From Glutamicibacter sp. PS (GTDB taxonomy: Bacteria; Actinomycetota; Actinomycetes; Actinomycetales; Micrococcaceae): a DNA stretch of 64,000 nucleotides. The notes under the pieces are model-generated. The model saw nothing but the letters and a program-made list of their open reading frames with translations, had not been told where the DNA came from and did no database searches. Where the stretch lies: positions 2,102,971 through 2,166,970 of the forward strand of contig JANCMB010000001.1 in NCBI GenBank assembly GCA_031317595.1. Direction: 5' to 3'. The first letter of the stretch is position 1; each line of letters opens with the position of its first letter. The translations under genes and the position numbers were made by a program. Below, piece by piece: positions 51,269 to 61,530 of this stretch.

Positions 51269-52765
51269 ATGCAGGCATTGAGAAGATCGTGGCGGCGTAC
51301 CTCGTTGCGCACCAAGCTGGTCATGCTCATGTGTGCGCTGATGACAGTTGGAGTGCTGGCCACCGCTGTCGGTTCGGCACATACCTTGCGTATTTCACTG
51401 ACGAAGCAGCTCGATGAGCAACTAATTAGTGCGGCCCCTTCCCTCGGCTATGGCCTGAACAAGGCCTACCTATATTCGCTGGACGCCGATAACGGCAATA
51501 CCGGCGGCGTCGATCCGAGCCTGCTAGGGCTCAACCGCGCCTACGCCGATATTCGTGATGCCGAGGGCACCATCGAATACATCATGCCCACCAACCGTGT
51601 GGCCAGCGAGCATTCGATGCTTCCGTTGCTGGGCCCTAAACAGATCGCCGAACTCAACGCGAATCCCCGCACACCGATCACGGTGCCCGGTAGCTACACC
51701 GGGTCAGCAGGCTGGCGTGCGATCTCCTTAGATCTCAAAACCAGCGGTCTACATTTTTATCTTGCCCTGCCCTTGGACACGGTCAGTGACACCGTGCAAA
51801 AGACGGCCGCGCTCGTGCTCTCCACCGGCCTATTGGCGACTCTGCTGATGTCCATGATCGCTTACGGTGTTACCACGCGCGCGTTAGCTCCCCTCTTGCG
51901 GGTAGAGCGCACGGCTTCGCTCATCGCCGACGGAGACCTGACACAGCGCGTGCAGGATTACCCGCCTGAGACCGAGGTTGGACGACTTTCCCGTTCACTG
52001 AATGCCATGCTGGCGCAGATCGAGCGCGCGTTCAAGGATCGCGAAGCCTCCGAGCGCAAAATGCGACGCTTTATCCAAGACGCTTCGCACGAGCTGCGCA
52101 CACCGCTGGTCACCATTCAGGGGTACTCCGAGTTCTATCGTCATGGTGGCCTTGCCAGTGAGGAAGCCGTGGGCTCCGCGATGGGCCGTATCGAGGCAGA
52201 GTCGAAGCGAATGGCGCAGTTGGTCGAAGACCTGCTCATGTTGGCGCGGCTTGATGAGCAGCGCCCACTAGAGATGAACCCGGTGGACCTGTTGGTCATC
52301 GGCCAGGACGCCGTGGAAGATACTCGAGTACGTGCCCCGGAACGCACGGTAACGCTCGTCGGTCTCGATGGCCCCATGCCGGCGCCGGCTTCTACCACTG
52401 GTGATGATGCGCGAATCCGCCAGATCATTGCCAACCTGCTGACAAACGCGCTGCGCTATACCCCGGAGGGAAGCCCAATCGAAATTGCGGTAGGGGTACG
52501 CTCGCTCGTGGCTGGTGCCAGCGACGCCGTACTCGAAGTCCGCGACCATGGGCCCGGTATACCGGAAGAAGACGCCCAACGTGTTTTCGAACGTTTCTAC
52601 CGCGCCGACTCCTCACGTCAGCGCGAGACGGGCGGCTCGGGACTCGGGTTGGCGATTGTCTCGGCGATCGCCGGACAACATGGCGGTTCCGTCTCGGTCA
52701 GCGAAACGCCTGGCGGAGGGACGACGATGAGCATCTCGTTGCCCTTCGTTCCCCCAGAAAACTGA
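51269..52765 (+). CDS. Sensor histidine kinase
   Basis: The 498-residue kinase has a TM helix at about 15-37, an extracellular sensor of about 140 residues, a second TM helix (about 180-200), a HAMP domain, and HisKA with His274 in DASHELRTPLVTIQGY. The HATPase_c domain has QIIANLLTNALRYT, DHGPGIPEEDAQRVF and GGSGLGLAIVSAIAGQHGG. It probably phosphorylates the adjacent regulator. The signal is not known. Confidence 0.94.
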   Translation: MQALRRSWRRTSLRTKLVMLMCALMTVGVLATAVGSAHTLRISLTKQLDEQLISAAPSLGYGLNKAYLYSLDADNGNTGGVDPSLLGLNRAYADIRDAEGTIEYIMPTNRVASEHSMLPLLGPKQIAELNANPRTPITVPGSYTGSAGWRAISLDLKTSGLHFYLALPLDTVSDTVQKTAALVLSTGLLATLLMSMIAYGVTTRALAPLLRVERTASLIADGDLTQRVQDYPPETEVGRLSRSLNAMLAQIERAFKDREASERKMRRFIQDASHELRTPLVTIQGYSEFYRHGGLASEEAVGSAMGRIEAESKRMAQLVEDLLMLARLDEQRPLEMNPVDLLVIGQDAVEDTRVRAPERTVTLVGLDGPMPAPASTTGDDARIRQIIANLLTNALRYTPEGSPIEIAVGVRSLVAGASDAVLEVRDHGPGIPEEDAQRVFERFYRADSSRQRETGGSGLGLAIVSAIAGQHGGSVSVSETPGGGTTMSISLPFVPPEN

Positions 52766-52870
52766 CACCAGTCGGCAGCTATCCACAATCCGCCACCCAC
52801 GACCTACGAGTACCTCCATGCCCCCTAGGGTGAGTTGACCATCGACATCACCACGGCCTAGGAGGGCACT

Positions 52871-53161
52871 GTGAGTACATTTTCCACTGACACCGGCGAC
52901 ATGCAGGTTAAATCGCAAGCCGTATTGAGCACCATCGATCGGCTTCGCAGCGAGGTCGCCGCCATGCAAATGAACCTCGACCAATTGCAGGGCACATGGC
53001 AGGGCTCGGCGGCCGCTTCCTTCCATGCCATTGTGGCCGAATGGCGGGGAACCCATATTAAGATCGAAGAAGCGCTCAGCAACATCGCAGGCGCTTTGAC
53101 CCATGCCTCGCAACAGTATGAGGAAGTCGAGCAAGTCAACGCCTCGCTCTTCCGATACTGA
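52871..53161 (+). CDS. WXG100-family protein
   Basis: This 96-residue helical hairpin protein has the WxG turn (W43-Q-G45) and a C-terminal YxxxE (YEEVE) resembling the type VII secretion signal. GTG at 52871 has AGGAGGG 4 nt upstream. No EccC ATPase, EsxA/B partner or LXG toxin gene is adjacent, so it is an orphan in this window. Whether the organism has a T7SS elsewhere decides if it is exported. Confidence 0.88.
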   Translation: MSTFSTDTGDMQVKSQAVLSTIDRLRSEVAAMQMNLDQLQGTWQGSAAASFHAIVAEWRGTHIKIEEALSNIAGALTHASQQYEEVEQVNASLFRY

Positions 53162-53198
53162 TATCCCACCGGGCGGGTCAATTAGGTACGCTGAGGCG

Positions 53199-54104
53199 AT
53201 GATCCTGATTGACCCGCCACGCTGGCCGGCCCACGGCACCGAGTTCTCCCATCTGATCTCCGATCACTCGCTCGCAGAGCTCCACGCCTTCGCCGCCGCC
53301 AATGGCATCGATGTCCGTGCCTTCGACAGAGATCATTACGATGTTCCTGCCCGACGATACCAGCAGCTAGTTGAGGCCGGTGCCCACGAGGTGAGCGGCA
53401 CGGTACTGGTCCGCTCCTTGATGGCATCCGGGCTACGGGTTCCGGCTCGCTATCGACCGGAGAAGTTGGATCGGGTGTTGCTCGACCGATGGCAACGTGA
53501 GGTCGGTTTAGAGCTGGCCCTGGGACGGGCTCTGTTGACCCGGTGGAGTGAGCCTCATCGGCGGTACCACGATCGCGTGCATCTGCTGGCAATTCTCGAG
53601 GGACTCGATCTGTTGCTTCCGCAGGGCATATCGCACAGCGAACGCCGGGCGGCATACTTGGCCGCTTGGTTTCATGACGCCGTCTATAACGGAAGCCCGA
53701 GCGACGAGCAGGACTCGGCTGAACTGGCCGAAACATTGTTGGCGGGGATCCTGCCTGTGGAAGATCACCAAAGAGTCAGTGCCCTGGTGTTAGTGACCGC
53801 CACACATCGCGCCAGACCATCGGACAGTGTGGCCATGTCGCTCTGCGACGCGGATCTTGAGGTTCTTGCCCGTCCCCAACCTGCCTACGATCGCTACGTA
53901 ACTGCCATAGCCGAAGAATACGCCCACGTGGACCCCGTGCTCTTCGCTCAGGGGCGGTTAGGTATCCTCGACGATTTTCTGCAACGTCCGGCAATCTACG
54001 CCACGCCAGAAGCCCAAAGACGCTGGGAGTCCGCGGCTCGAGCCAATATTGAGCGTGAGGTTCGACGACTGAATAGCGAGCTGAGCTCCACAACAGAGCG
54101 TTAA
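53199..54104 (+). CDS. DUF4031 and HD-domain fusion protein
   Basis: The 301 residues combine an N-terminal DUF4031 domain (MILIDPPRWPAHGTEFSHLISD, AFDRDHYDVPARRYQQLVEAGA) and a C-terminal HD phosphohydrolase-like domain (HRRYHDRVHLLAILEGL, AAWFHDAVYNGSPSDEQDS, LCDADLEVLARP). The His and Asp positions of HD metal enzymes are retained. It may hydrolyse a phosphate ester or nucleotide. ATG at 53199 is exactly 6 nt after TACGCT (53187-53192), indicating leaderless initiation. Confidence 0.85.
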   Translation: MILIDPPRWPAHGTEFSHLISDHSLAELHAFAAANGIDVRAFDRDHYDVPARRYQQLVEAGAHEVSGTVLVRSLMASGLRVPARYRPEKLDRVLLDRWQREVGLELALGRALLTRWSEPHRRYHDRVHLLAILEGLDLLLPQGISHSERRAAYLAAWFHDAVYNGSPSDEQDSAELAETLLAGILPVEDHQRVSALVLVTATHRARPSDSVAMSLCDADLEVLARPQPAYDRYVTAIAEEYAHVDPVLFAQGRLGILDDFLQRPAIYATPEAQRRWESAARANIEREVRRLNSELSSTTER

Positions 54105-54115
54105 ATGAAACGGCA

Positions 54116-54147
54116 CGGGGCCGTATCCATCAAAGGATACGACCCCG
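54116..54147. terminator. Bidirectional terminator between HD gene and groEL
   Basis: The arms 54116-54128 (CGGGGCCGTATCC) and 54135-54147 pair at 12 of 13 positions around ATCAAA. Both flanking genes converge on it. Confidence 0.8.
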
Positions 54148-54181
54148 CGCCTTGAGGCCAATTGAGCCAAACGGGTCGGGC

Positions 54182-55825
<1,644 letters not shown>

Positions 55826-56008
55826 TTACGGTCCTTTCGGGACAATCATGCGAAAGTTCAACCGACAGACAGCGCCCGCGACGGACGAGTGTTCCGTTTC
55901 CGGCATCGGACCGGAGACGAACCAGCTCTCGCTATCTGAGGTAATTCGCCTCGGCGCAACGTGACCGTGCTTCCGGAAGGAAACGGTTAAACCGGAAACC
56001 GACCGGAA

Positions 56009-56035
56009 TTAGCAGTCTCGACGCGCGAGTGCTAA
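56009..56035. promoter_or_regulatory. CIRCE element (HrcA operator) 1
   Basis: TTAGCAGTC-N9-GAGTGCTAA differs from the consensus TTAGCACTC-N9-GAGTGCTAA at one base. It lies about 190 nt upstream of groEL. Confidence 0.92.
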
Positions 56036-56043
56036 TACAAATA

Positions 56044-56070
56044 TTGGCACTCTCGCGGTGCGAGTGCAAG
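56044..56070. promoter_or_regulatory. CIRCE element (HrcA operator) 2
   Basis: TTGGCACTC-N9-GAGTGCAAG has three mismatches to the CIRCE consensus. It follows the first element by 8 nt, giving a tandem HrcA site in the groEL promoter region. Confidence 0.82.
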
Positions 56071-56102
56071 CCGGTCGGCTCTGGGCGAAGTCTTATTCGA
56101 GG

Positions 56103-56699
56103 CTACTGTTCCTCGGTCACATCGCTGCCTATAACGATGGAGATTCGGTCGGGAATATTGCTGGTTTGCAGTACCGCCTCAATACCGAGGGCAGCCGCCG
56201 TCTTCTGAGCTGTCATCTCGTACGCGTTAGACGCGTAGTAAACGGCGGATTCGGTTTCCAGCCGCGACCAGTCGCCGGTGCGAAGGTTCGTAAACCCCTC
56301 CTCGACCAACTGCTCTTGCGCGGTTCCGGCCGATCCGCGTATCCCCGACGCATTGTAGATACCCACGCGCTGGCCGTAGAGCACTTCGGACTCATCGATG
56401 CTAAAGCTGGGCGAGGGCTCCTCGGTTTCGCTCGGGGTTGGCGAGGAACTCGTCTCCTCGCTTGCCGTTGTCGTCGCGGTCGGCTCCGTAGCAGTAGGCG
56501 AGGCGGGCTGCTGGTTAAAGACGAAGAACGATATGGCTCCGATGATCAGCACGGACACCGCGGCGATAATCACCCAGCGTAGCGACCCGCCCGCGGACTT
56601 TGCCGCAGCAGATTGCGCCCATCCATGGGCATGGTGCGATCCCACTCGGGTGTTGAACTCCGGAACGCGATCAAACTCATCACGCGGGTAGTTGGTCAT
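56103..56699 (-). CDS. LytR C-terminal domain protein
   Basis: The 198-residue protein has a cytoplasmic N-terminus and one TM helix (about 42-62). A Ser/Thr/Pro/Glu-rich extracellular linker follows (about 66-98), and then a LytR_C domain (about 105-195, VGIYNASGIRGSAGTAQEQLVEEGF). LytR_C domains accompany cell-wall polymer ligases, but this protein lacks the ligase domain. It lies downstream of the DUF3263 gene, a conserved actinobacterial pairing. Confidence 0.87.
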   Translation of the reverse strand: MTNYPRDEFDRVPEFNTRVGSHHAHGWAQSAAAKSAGGSLRWVIIAAVSVLIIGAISFFVFNQQPASPTATEPTATTTASEETSSSPTPSETEEPSPSFSIDESEVLYGQRVGIYNASGIRGSAGTAQEQLVEEGFTNLRTGDWSRLETESAVYYASNAYEMTAQKTAAALGIEAVLQTSNIPDRISIVIGSDVTEEQ

Positions 56700-56750
56700 T
56701 CTCGTCCTTGTTCGATGGATAACTGGCGGCGGTCGGTGTGCGGGACTGAC

Positions 56751-57050
56751 TCAACGTCCCTGTCCGACGGCGCCGCCCACGCGTCGCCTCGTAGTTCGTA
56801 GTCTACGCAATCGCTTGACCAGCATCGGGTCATAGGCCAACGCAGCGTCCGTGTCGATCAGCTGGTTGAGCAGCTGATAATAGTGGGTCGCGGACATCGA
56901 AAATTGCTGCGTAATGGCCTGTTCCTTGGCACCGGCGTACTTCCACCACAGGCGCTCCATGTAAAGAATCTGTTGCGAGCGCTCGTCTAATTCGCTGTCC
57001 GGATTCATCACGAAATCAGCTAAGAACTCTTGCTCTGACACCACGCTCAC
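56751..57050 (-). CDS. DUF3263 domain-containing protein
   Basis: This 99-residue protein has the DUF3263 sequence ILYMERLWWKYAGAKEQAITQQFSMSATHYYQLLNQLID. It resembles a sigma-factor-like helix-turn-helix and ends in an Arg-rich tail. It probably binds DNA or RNA polymerase, but its function is not established. The GTG start at 57050 has a weak ribosome binding site. It diverges from ung. Confidence 0.87.
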   Translation of the reverse strand: MSVVSEQEFLADFVMNPDSELDERSQQILYMERLWWKYAGAKEQAITQQFSMSATHYYQLLNQLIDTDAALAYDPMLVKRLRRLRTTRRRVGGAVGQGR

Positions 57051-57197
57051 CTCGATTTCTCTGCTCTCGCCTGTGGACTTCTACTCATTCATGGTGACCC
57101 AGCGTGCAGCCGGGACGCCACAGATATTCTACCCATTGGCGTCCCAAAACGCCGTGTGAGCTACACCCTGTCGGCGCGCAAAGGCACAATTGAATGT

Positions 57198-57968
57198 ATG
57201 GACAACCCGCAGCAGACGCTCTTCGACCAGGCAGATTTCTCGCCGAACAACCCGTTGCAGGCCACCGACTTCCCGTTCTATTACGGTGTTGCGCACCTCG
57301 CTGAGCTGCAGCTCATCGCGGCCGATTGGGTTCCTGCGCTGCGTGCGGTCGATGCGCAATTACGGCAACTAGCCACGGCGTTAGCGGAGCGCTCCGCCGC
57401 CGGCGAGCGCATCCTTCCGACACCTGAGAACATCCTGCGGGCCCTGCAACTGCCACTCCACGAGGTAAAGGTGCTTATTCTGGGACAGGACCCGTACCCC
57501 ACTCCGGGGCACGGCAACGGCTTGGCTTTCGCCGCCGAACGCCATGTCCGCCCACTTCCACGTAGCCTGTCGAATATTTATAAGGAACTCGAGTCAGATC
57601 TAGGCATTCCACCGGCAGCACACCCCGATCTCAGTGTGTGGCACCAGCGTGGCGTCTTACTCCTGAACCAGGTATTGACCGTCACGGCCGGACAGGCAGG
57701 CTCACATCAAAAGCTCGGTTGGCAACCCATCGTGGAGGCGATCCTGCGGGCGCTCAACGAACGCGCGGAGCCGGTGGTATCCATCCTCTGGGGTGCGAAG
57801 GCACAAGCCCTTGCTCCGATGCTCTCGCGGTCTATTCAGATTCATAGCGCGCATCCTTCACCGCTCTCGGCCTCACGCGGGTTCTTCGGCTCGCGCCCTT
57901 TCTCCGCCACGAATCAGGCACTGGCCCGACTCGGACGCGAACCGATTGACTGGAAGATTCCGGCCTAG
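57198..57968 (+). CDS. ung: Uracil-DNA glycosylase, family 1
   Basis: The 256-residue repair enzyme has the catalytic water-activating motif LILGQDPYPTPGHGNGLAF and the Leu-loop HSAHPSPLSASRGFFGSRPFS, as well as RGVLLLNQVLTV. It excises uracil from DNA. The start at ATG 57198 (MDNPQQTLFDQADF) is typical for actinobacterial Ung. A longer frame to 57156 is less likely. Its stop codon overlaps the stop codon of the convergent ThrE-like gene by 4 nt. Confidence 0.94.
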   Translation: MDNPQQTLFDQADFSPNNPLQATDFPFYYGVAHLAELQLIAADWVPALRAVDAQLRQLATALAERSAAGERILPTPENILRALQLPLHEVKVLILGQDPYPTPGHGNGLAFAAERHVRPLPRSLSNIYKELESDLGIPPAAHPDLSVWHQRGVLLLNQVLTVTAGQAGSHQKLGWQPIVEAILRALNERAEPVVSILWGAKAQALAPMLSRSIQIHSAHPSPLSASRGFFGSRPFSATNQALARLGREPIDWKIPA

Positions 57969-59650
57969 CGGCGGCGAATCCGGCGACGTTCGCGCCGCGC
58001 GCTGGAGGTCAACGGGCGACACAGCGTATCCCCTAAGACCACGCCACCGGCAATCGCAAGCATGATGCCCAAAGCGTTGAACATCTCAACCAGACCGCCC
58101 GACATGTTCGTTGTCTCAAAAACGATCACATACATGGCACGGAAGATCATCAGACCCGGCAACATGAACATGACCGCAGGGGCTGCCAGAACCAGTTGGG
58201 GGCTGTTGAGCCGGTCGGTCAAATAGCGTGCCGCGAAGCCAATGACGGTTGAAACAACCGCGGGGGTACCACGCTCACCCATGCCCACCGCCTCCATCAC
58301 GACGAACACCAAATAGCCAAGCAACGCGATCCCAGCCGTGGGCAGCAACAATCGCCGCGCCGTTTGTTCGGTGACGGCGCCGGCGATAATGGCAATGACC
58401 ACCAGCAGAGCCATGAACCAGATGGGGTAGTCGATGGTCTTGATCTCGTGAACGTCAACGGCCGAAGCATCAAATAATGAAAACACCACCAGAGCCGCGG
58501 AAATACCCACAACTATGGCCATGTAGGTCAAACCCGCCGAGAACAAACGCCCGATCGCTGTCACCGGGAACCCGTTGATCGCATCTTGCAGAGCCGAAAC
58601 GAACTTGCCCGAGGGTAAAAGCAGCAAGATACCGCCCGAGACGACCAGGGCCGGATCCAGCGGCGCGTTGGCCTGAAAGCCAAGTAGCGCAATGGCCGTC
58701 ACCGCAAAGGACGAAGCGGATATGGTGAAGAATTCGGGCACACGCCACCGACTACCGTATTTGCCGATTTCCGAGACCAAGACGGACGAGGCCATCGCGA
58801 TCAGGGCACCAAGCCAAGTACCTCCGATGAACAACACGAAGGCGGCCGCGAAGACGCTGCGTCCGGTGGCGACCAACCAACGCGGAAACGGCTTAGGCTG
58901 ACGTTGAATTTTCTTCAGCCGGGACACCGCAGTCTGTCGCGAGACGCCACCGGCGATAATGTCCGAAACTAGTTCGTGGAGCAACACCAGACCGGCGTAG
59001 TTGGCCGTAGACGAGCGAACGACGCGCAGTACGGAGAAACTCTCTGCATCAGGTGGGCTGTAGTTCAGGTGCAAGGACTGATTGGTCGTGTCCATATCCA
59101 AGTGGCTGACCCCAAGGGCGGCAGTCACCGCAATGACGCTGGTTTCTACCTCCAGAGCCCCTGCCCCGTAGCGGATAAGCGTCTCGCCCAGATCCAACGC
59201 AAACTCGATGGTACGACGAGTCGACGCGTCATGCTCCTCGTTGACCTTGGGATTGGCATAGGGCGTGCCCTGGAGCCGATCAACCAAATTGAGGGCTTGA
59301 GTCGGGGGCGCATCGGACACCCAAATCTTGGCCAGCAAACGACGAGCCACCGGGTTGGCACGTTGCGGGTAAACCGTCACGCCCTCGTCGGTGATCGACA
59401 TTTGTCCGAGCCACGAACCGGCATCATCGGCGTCGGCCGTGGTCAGCGTGGCGCTAAGTGCGGTAGTTGGCGGTAAGGCCGAAGCACGCACTGGTTCAGG
59501 AGCCGGTTCTGGGTCGGGCTCTTGACTACCCACATTCACGTTGATTTGGTTCGTCGTCACTAGTGGTAGCGCGCTAACGGCGGGCGCCGGGTCCTGACCG
59601 GCGGACTGCTCCACCTGGCCCTCCGGTTCGTCCGACTGCTGTTGCGCCAC
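57965..59650 (-). CDS. Threonine/serine exporter family protein (ThrE-like)
   Basis: The 561 residues have a soluble N-terminal segment rich in Pro/Glu (about 1-80), a DUF1212 domain and ten or so TM helices, ending in an Arg-rich tail. This matches corynebacterial ThrE, which exports threonine and serine by proton antiport. GTG at 59650 (VAQQQSDEPEG) has a strong GAGGGGGGA 7 nt upstream and is preferred over the far longer 59860 start, whose extension is not conserved-looking. Confidence 0.87.
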   Translation of the reverse strand: MAQQQSDEPEGQVEQSAGQDPAPAVSALPLVTTNQINVNVGSQEPDPEPAPEPVRASALPPTTALSATLTTADADDAGSWLGQMSITDEGVTVYPQRANPVARRLLAKIWVSDAPPTQALNLVDRLQGTPYANPKVNEEHDASTRRTIEFALDLGETLIRYGAGALEVETSVIAVTAALGVSHLDMDTTNQSLHLNYSPPDAESFSVLRVVRSSTANYAGLVLLHELVSDIIAGGVSRQTAVSRLKKIQRQPKPFPRWLVATGRSVFAAAFVLFIGGTWLGALIAMASSVLVSEIGKYGSRWRVPEFFTISASSFAVTAIALLGFQANAPLDPALVVSGGILLLLPSGKFVSALQDAINGFPVTAIGRLFSAGLTYMAIVVGISAALVVFSLFDASAVDVHEIKTIDYPIWFMALLVVIAIIAGAVTEQTARRLLLPTAGIALLGYLVFVVMEAVGMGERGTPAVVSTVIGFAARYLTDRLNSPQLVLAAPAVMFMLPGLMIFRAMYVIVFETTNMSGGLVEMFNALGIMLAIAGGVVLGDTLCRPLTSSARRERRRIRRR

Positions 59651-59978
59651 GGCGATTTCCCCCCTCTCACACCCGATAACTACTCCTCTTGCTTCACGAT
59701 ACAACGGAGTCTTCGCCGAAGGAGGCAAAATATCGGCAGAGAAGACGTCACGCCGCACACACTTGTTAGCACTACTCCCCGCTACGTACCGGAAGAACCA
59801 AAAGGTGCCCCGCTTATGAATTGCAGAAGGCCGCGAAACGTCAAGGGACTCTTGGCGCATTTGCGTTTAGTGGGTGCAAGGGATGGCCATAGCGCCGGTC
59901 CTCACGGTTCACCGAGGTCGGATGCAGCGAAGACGCGAGCATGCTGTAGCCAGAAGCCTGCGGGACTACTGTTGATAC
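59651..59978. other. Gene-free spacer between ThrE-like gene and small gene
   Basis: Apart from the ThrE ribosome binding site and the TACTGT box before 59979, I see no gene or clear structure. Frames here lack start signals and coding character. Confidence 0.4.
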
Positions 59979-60359
59979 ATGAGGAAGCTACGTGCTCCCC
60001 AGGTCGGGATGGACCCGGCGGTCATCGATTTCTCGCCGTGGCCCGGGCAAGATGCCGACCACCATCGTGCGCGGATCAACGACACGGCCGCTCTGCTGCA
60101 AGCCAGCGGTTTCGATGTGAAGCTCTGCCTGCTCTCCAACGGCCCCGATGATGTGGAGCCAACCTTGAAGAATTTCTTGGCCGGGACCAGATTTGACGTG
60201 GTCGAGGTCGGAGCCGGAGTGCGGACCTCCACAGAGTTCACAGCCACCTTCGAACGGGTCATCAACATGGTGAACGCCTTGCAGCCGGGCACGCTGTTCT
60301 GCTTCAACGATTCGCCCGAAACGACGCTCGAAGCCATACGGCGCGTTCTTGAGAAATAG
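59979..60359 (+). CDS. Conserved small protein of unknown function
   Basis: The 126 residues suggest a compact alpha/beta (Rossmann or flavodoxin-like) fold: ALLQASGFDVKLCLLSNG, FDVVEVGAGVRTSTEF and NALQPGTLFCFNDSPETTLEAIRRVL. I cannot assign a function. The ATG lies 6 nt after TACTGT (59967-59972), so the transcript is leaderless. A later ATG at 60009 is a weaker candidate. Confidence 0.75.
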   Translation: MRKLRAPQVGMDPAVIDFSPWPGQDADHHRARINDTAALLQASGFDVKLCLLSNGPDDVEPTLKNFLAGTRFDVVEVGAGVRTSTEFTATFERVINMVNALQPGTLFCFNDSPETTLEAIRRVLEK

Positions 60360-60525
60360 GGCTCGGATTCCGAGTTCTGGCCAACCGGAGGGGATCGTTT
60401 CGAGTGGTGCCCTGCCCAGACGATGCGCAGAGCCCTCGTACGCGTTCGCCGGCAGATTACCGAATCTACTTCTGCCGCCAGCTGGGCTTCGACCAGCGCT
60501 GGTGAGGACCCCGGAGACGACAAAC

Positions 60526-60562
60526 GGGAACCCGCAACATTTTGTTATGTCGCGTGTTCCCG
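60526..60562 (-). terminator. Intrinsic terminator of tRNA-Val
   Basis: The arms 60526-60541 and 60547-60562 (both starting with a CGGGAAC-type block) pair at 14 of 16 positions. TTTGTCG follows on the minus strand. Confidence 0.75.
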
Positions 60563-60576
60563 AAAGACGCAATGGG

Positions 60577-60650
60577 TGGATCTTACTGGACTCGAACCAG
60601 CGACCTTTCGCGTGTGAGGCGAACGCTCTAACCAACTGAGCTAAAGATCC
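60577..60650 (-). tRNA. tRNA-Val (anticodon CAC)
   Basis: On the minus strand the cloverleaf shows acceptor GGATCTT/AAGATCC, D-stem GCTC/GAGC, anticodon stem TTCGC/GCGAA with loop CTCACAC (anticodon CAC), T-loop TTCGAGT and discriminator A. CCA is not encoded. Confidence 0.95.
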
Positions 60651-60992
60651 ATTTTCGATGCCGACCTCACGGTTCAGCACCTAAATGATCTTAGCGGCAA
60701 TCCTCGTCCAGCGCCAAATCGAGGACTCGGCACCGCTTGTTAGCCGCGTCACTATATGTCCATTCAAGGGCGGCAAAAATATTCTCCGAATGTTCACAAA
60801 AAAGCCGAATTTCCCTCTTGTGCCGCACCCTTCGGAACCTCATAATTTTCTTAGCTCACAGAGCCAAAAACTGGGCCCTACAAGGAAGCTGTCGGAATCC
60901 ACTGACAACGGTCCCCTCAAGGCCAACGAAACCGCCCGGCGTCCCGGGCATCACGACCCTTTCGTTCGTTCTGATTTTTAGGACCGTCCCCA
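60651..60992. other. Gene-free spacer upstream of tRNA-Val and the GNAT gene
   Basis: No credible coding sequence. It should hold the tRNA-Val promoter (minus strand) and the promoter of the GNAT gene. It is visibly more A/T-rich than its surroundings around 60760-60870. No repeat or hairpin of note. Confidence 0.4.
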
Positions 60993-61529
60993 GTGCGCAC
61001 TTCCCTCAGCTTTGCCGTGGCTTCTTCCTCCCCTGCGGGACTAGCTCGTGAAGAGCTGGCCTCACTCTACCCACACACCGGCGAGCGCTGGCATCAGAAG
61101 ATGGACCGCTGCCTCTGCCTTGTCACCGTCCGCCATGAGAGAAGACTCATCGCGGCCGGCATCGTTCACGATTCAGTTCTGGCTCCCACGGAATCGATGG
61201 ATGCCCTCGAGTTGGGATGCATGGCGGTGCACCCGGCCTTTCGTAAGTTGGGAATCCGTGAACGCGTAACAGCACTGCGCCTCGAACGCGCGCGGGCGCT
61301 GGGTGGCATTCCGATCACGGTCATCGACGCGGCTAACCCTGCCTCGTGGGCGTTCTATGAACGAAGTGATGCCTGGGAACGCGAGCGAGCCTTTGAGCAG
61401 GATGAGACCACCAAGTTCATCTACCGAGCCCTACGTGAGCCACGGAGAGCTCCTGCGCCGATTCTCGTACCGGCCTCGACCATCGCTCCGCAACCGGACT
61501 CACAAGCCCTTGCCGTGCCAGCGCTCTGA
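60993..61529 (+). CDS. GNAT-family N-acetyltransferase
   Basis: This 178-residue protein has the GNAT acetyl-CoA-binding core, LELGCMAVHPAFRKLGIRERVTALRLERARALG (motif A). The later ITVIDAANPASWAFYERSDAW is a typical motif B with its Tyr. The substrate is not evident. GTG at 60993 is the only sensible start, and no strong ribosome binding site is present. A basic Pro/Ala-rich tail follows the domain. Confidence 0.82.
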   Translation: MRTSLSFAVASSSPAGLAREELASLYPHTGERWHQKMDRCLCLVTVRHERRLIAAGIVHDSVLAPTESMDALELGCMAVHPAFRKLGIRERVTALRLERARALGGIPITVIDAANPASWAFYERSDAWERERAFEQDETTKFIYRALREPRRAPAPILVPASTIAPQPDSQALAVPAL

Positions 61530-61530
61530 C

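Noticed and set aside
60685-61051. Overlapping frames between tRNA-Val and the GNAT gene
   Set aside because: No ribosome binding site, atypical composition and no domain features. More likely promoter DNA.
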